Of a stretch of DNA of 64,000 bases, positions 63,677-64,000 are shown one piece after another; the stretch's first letter is position 1, and every line of letters begins with the position of its first letter. The stretch is from the NCBI GenBank assembly GCA_964534995.1, contig CAZHSC010000002.1:1-64000 (forward strand). The letters are read 5' to 3'. A model generated the notes under the pieces. It had not been told where the DNA came from. It saw nothing but the letters and a program-made list of their open reading frames with translations, and did no database searches. Source of the DNA: JAJTFW01 sp964534995. GTDB lineage: Bacteria; Bacteroidota; Bacteroidia; AKYH767-A; OLB10. The translations under genes and the position numbers were made by a program.

Positions 63677-64000
63677 TTGAGAAGAAAGTTGAAAACAAGA
63701 ACGCACTGGCTAATCATTTTTCTTTTTTCTGCGCAGACACTCCATGCACAGCAAAAATCATTGTGCCCACCCGCGACCTCCAAAAAAGCCGAGCGGTATT
63801 ATGAAGATGCCAGGGATGCCCGTAAAAACAAAAAACCATTTTCCGAATTAAAAGAATATTGTGAGAAAGCGCTCGCTGAAGACTCTGTTTATGCCGATGC
63901 CTTAAAACTACTTGGTGATGCTGCCTGGCAGGCGAGACAGGACAAAGTGATGGCGGCAGCGTATGAAAGACTGATCCGGCATTGCCCGGATGCTTCTGCT
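63677..64000 (+). CDS. secreted TPR-like protein, 5' part (cut by window end)
   Basis: From TTG 63677 the frame reads a basic start, a hydrophobic stretch (WLIIFLFSAQTLHAQ, signal peptidase site after HAQ), then a TPR-like region (KAERYYEDARDARKNK; ALAEDSVYADALKLLGDAAW; AAYERLIRHCPDAS). It is open to the window edge. The layout of an exported TPR start fits the PD40/OmpA-type proteins common in Bacteroidota, but the rest is missing. No ATG is available between the promoter-like box and the signal peptide, so TTG is inferred. Confidence 0.55.
   Translation, partial: MRRKLKTRTHWLIIFLFSAQTLHAQQKSLCPPATSKKAERYYEDARDARKNKKPFSELKEYCEKALAEDSVYADALKLLGDAAWQARQDKVMAAAYERLIRHCPDASA

Noticed and set aside
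63499..63804. 101-codon plus-strand frame
   Set aside because: It overlaps the terminator and promoter region and reads out of frame with the signal-peptide TPR gene that starts at 63677.
1..64000. rRNA, tRNA, prophage or insertion sequence
   Set aside because: No cloverleaf with a conserved T-arm, no rRNA core sequence, no transposase or integrase motif and no flanking terminal repeats were seen.

Overview
This window looks like a piece of a draft genome, probably metagenome-assembled, from a member of the Bacteroidota of the Chitinophagales/Sphingobacteriales kind. Four large secreted proteins end in type IX secretion (T9SS, type A) sorting domains. Many genes are preceded by the Bacteroidota -7 promoter element TAnnTTTG, with little Shine-Dalgarno signal. 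A CarboxypepD_reg TonB-dependent receptor, a DUF4397 lipoprotein with an Asp-rich stretch after its lipid-modified Cys, and LytS/LytTR-type regulation fit the same phylum. One run of ten N (909-918) marks a scaffold join inside the first gene. I see no rRNA, tRNA, CRISPR array, prophage or insertion sequence.

Layout. 1-7 kb: a gapped TolB-like secreted propeller protein, a DAO-type FAD oxidoreductase, and a giant secreted protein joining FG-GAP repeats, a complete vanadium-dependent haloperoxidase active site and a T9SS tail. 7-15 kb: an oversized pyruvate:ferredoxin-oxidoreductase-like protein, four 26-bp tandem repeats, and uvrA. 15-18 kb: two overlapping thioredoxin-like genes, a secreted protein built on three short repeats behind a promoter wrapped in an inverted repeat, and a TIP30-like SDR. 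18-22.3 kb: a tight operon of TPR protein, phosphosulfolactate synthase (ComA) homolog, rhodanese, DedA and shikimate dehydrogenase, followed by a DUF6580-like membrane protein. 23-24.6 kb: an Mrp and NifU-C pair for Fe-S cluster handling. 24.7-29.5 kb: a 1326-residue PAS/GAF histidine-kinase-like protein that lacks the phosphoacceptor His, and a MORN-type protein. 29.6-37.8 kb: TonB receptor, priA, corA, a methyltransferase and a ZIP transporter. 38-49 kb: T9SS proteins, a DUF4153-like membrane protein, an Hsp15-like S4 protein, a family 2 glycosyltransferase, an outer-membrane barrel, queA and two secreted proteins of unknown function. 49-56 kb: rnhB, a flippase/Wzz-like/O-antigen-ligase-like polysaccharide export set, a GAF-SpoIIE phosphatase and lpxD. 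56-64 kb: a DUF4397 lipoprotein, typA/bipA, a LytS/LytTR two-component pair, an LVIVD-repeat T9SS protein, and the start of a TPR-type secreted protein cut by the window end.

Most genes are housekeeping or cell-envelope genes. The parts most worth follow-up are the haloperoxidase fusion, the kinase without its phospho-His, the extended 2-oxoacid oxidoreductase, the ComA homolog outside coenzyme M biosynthesis, and the repeat protein with its palindromic promoter.
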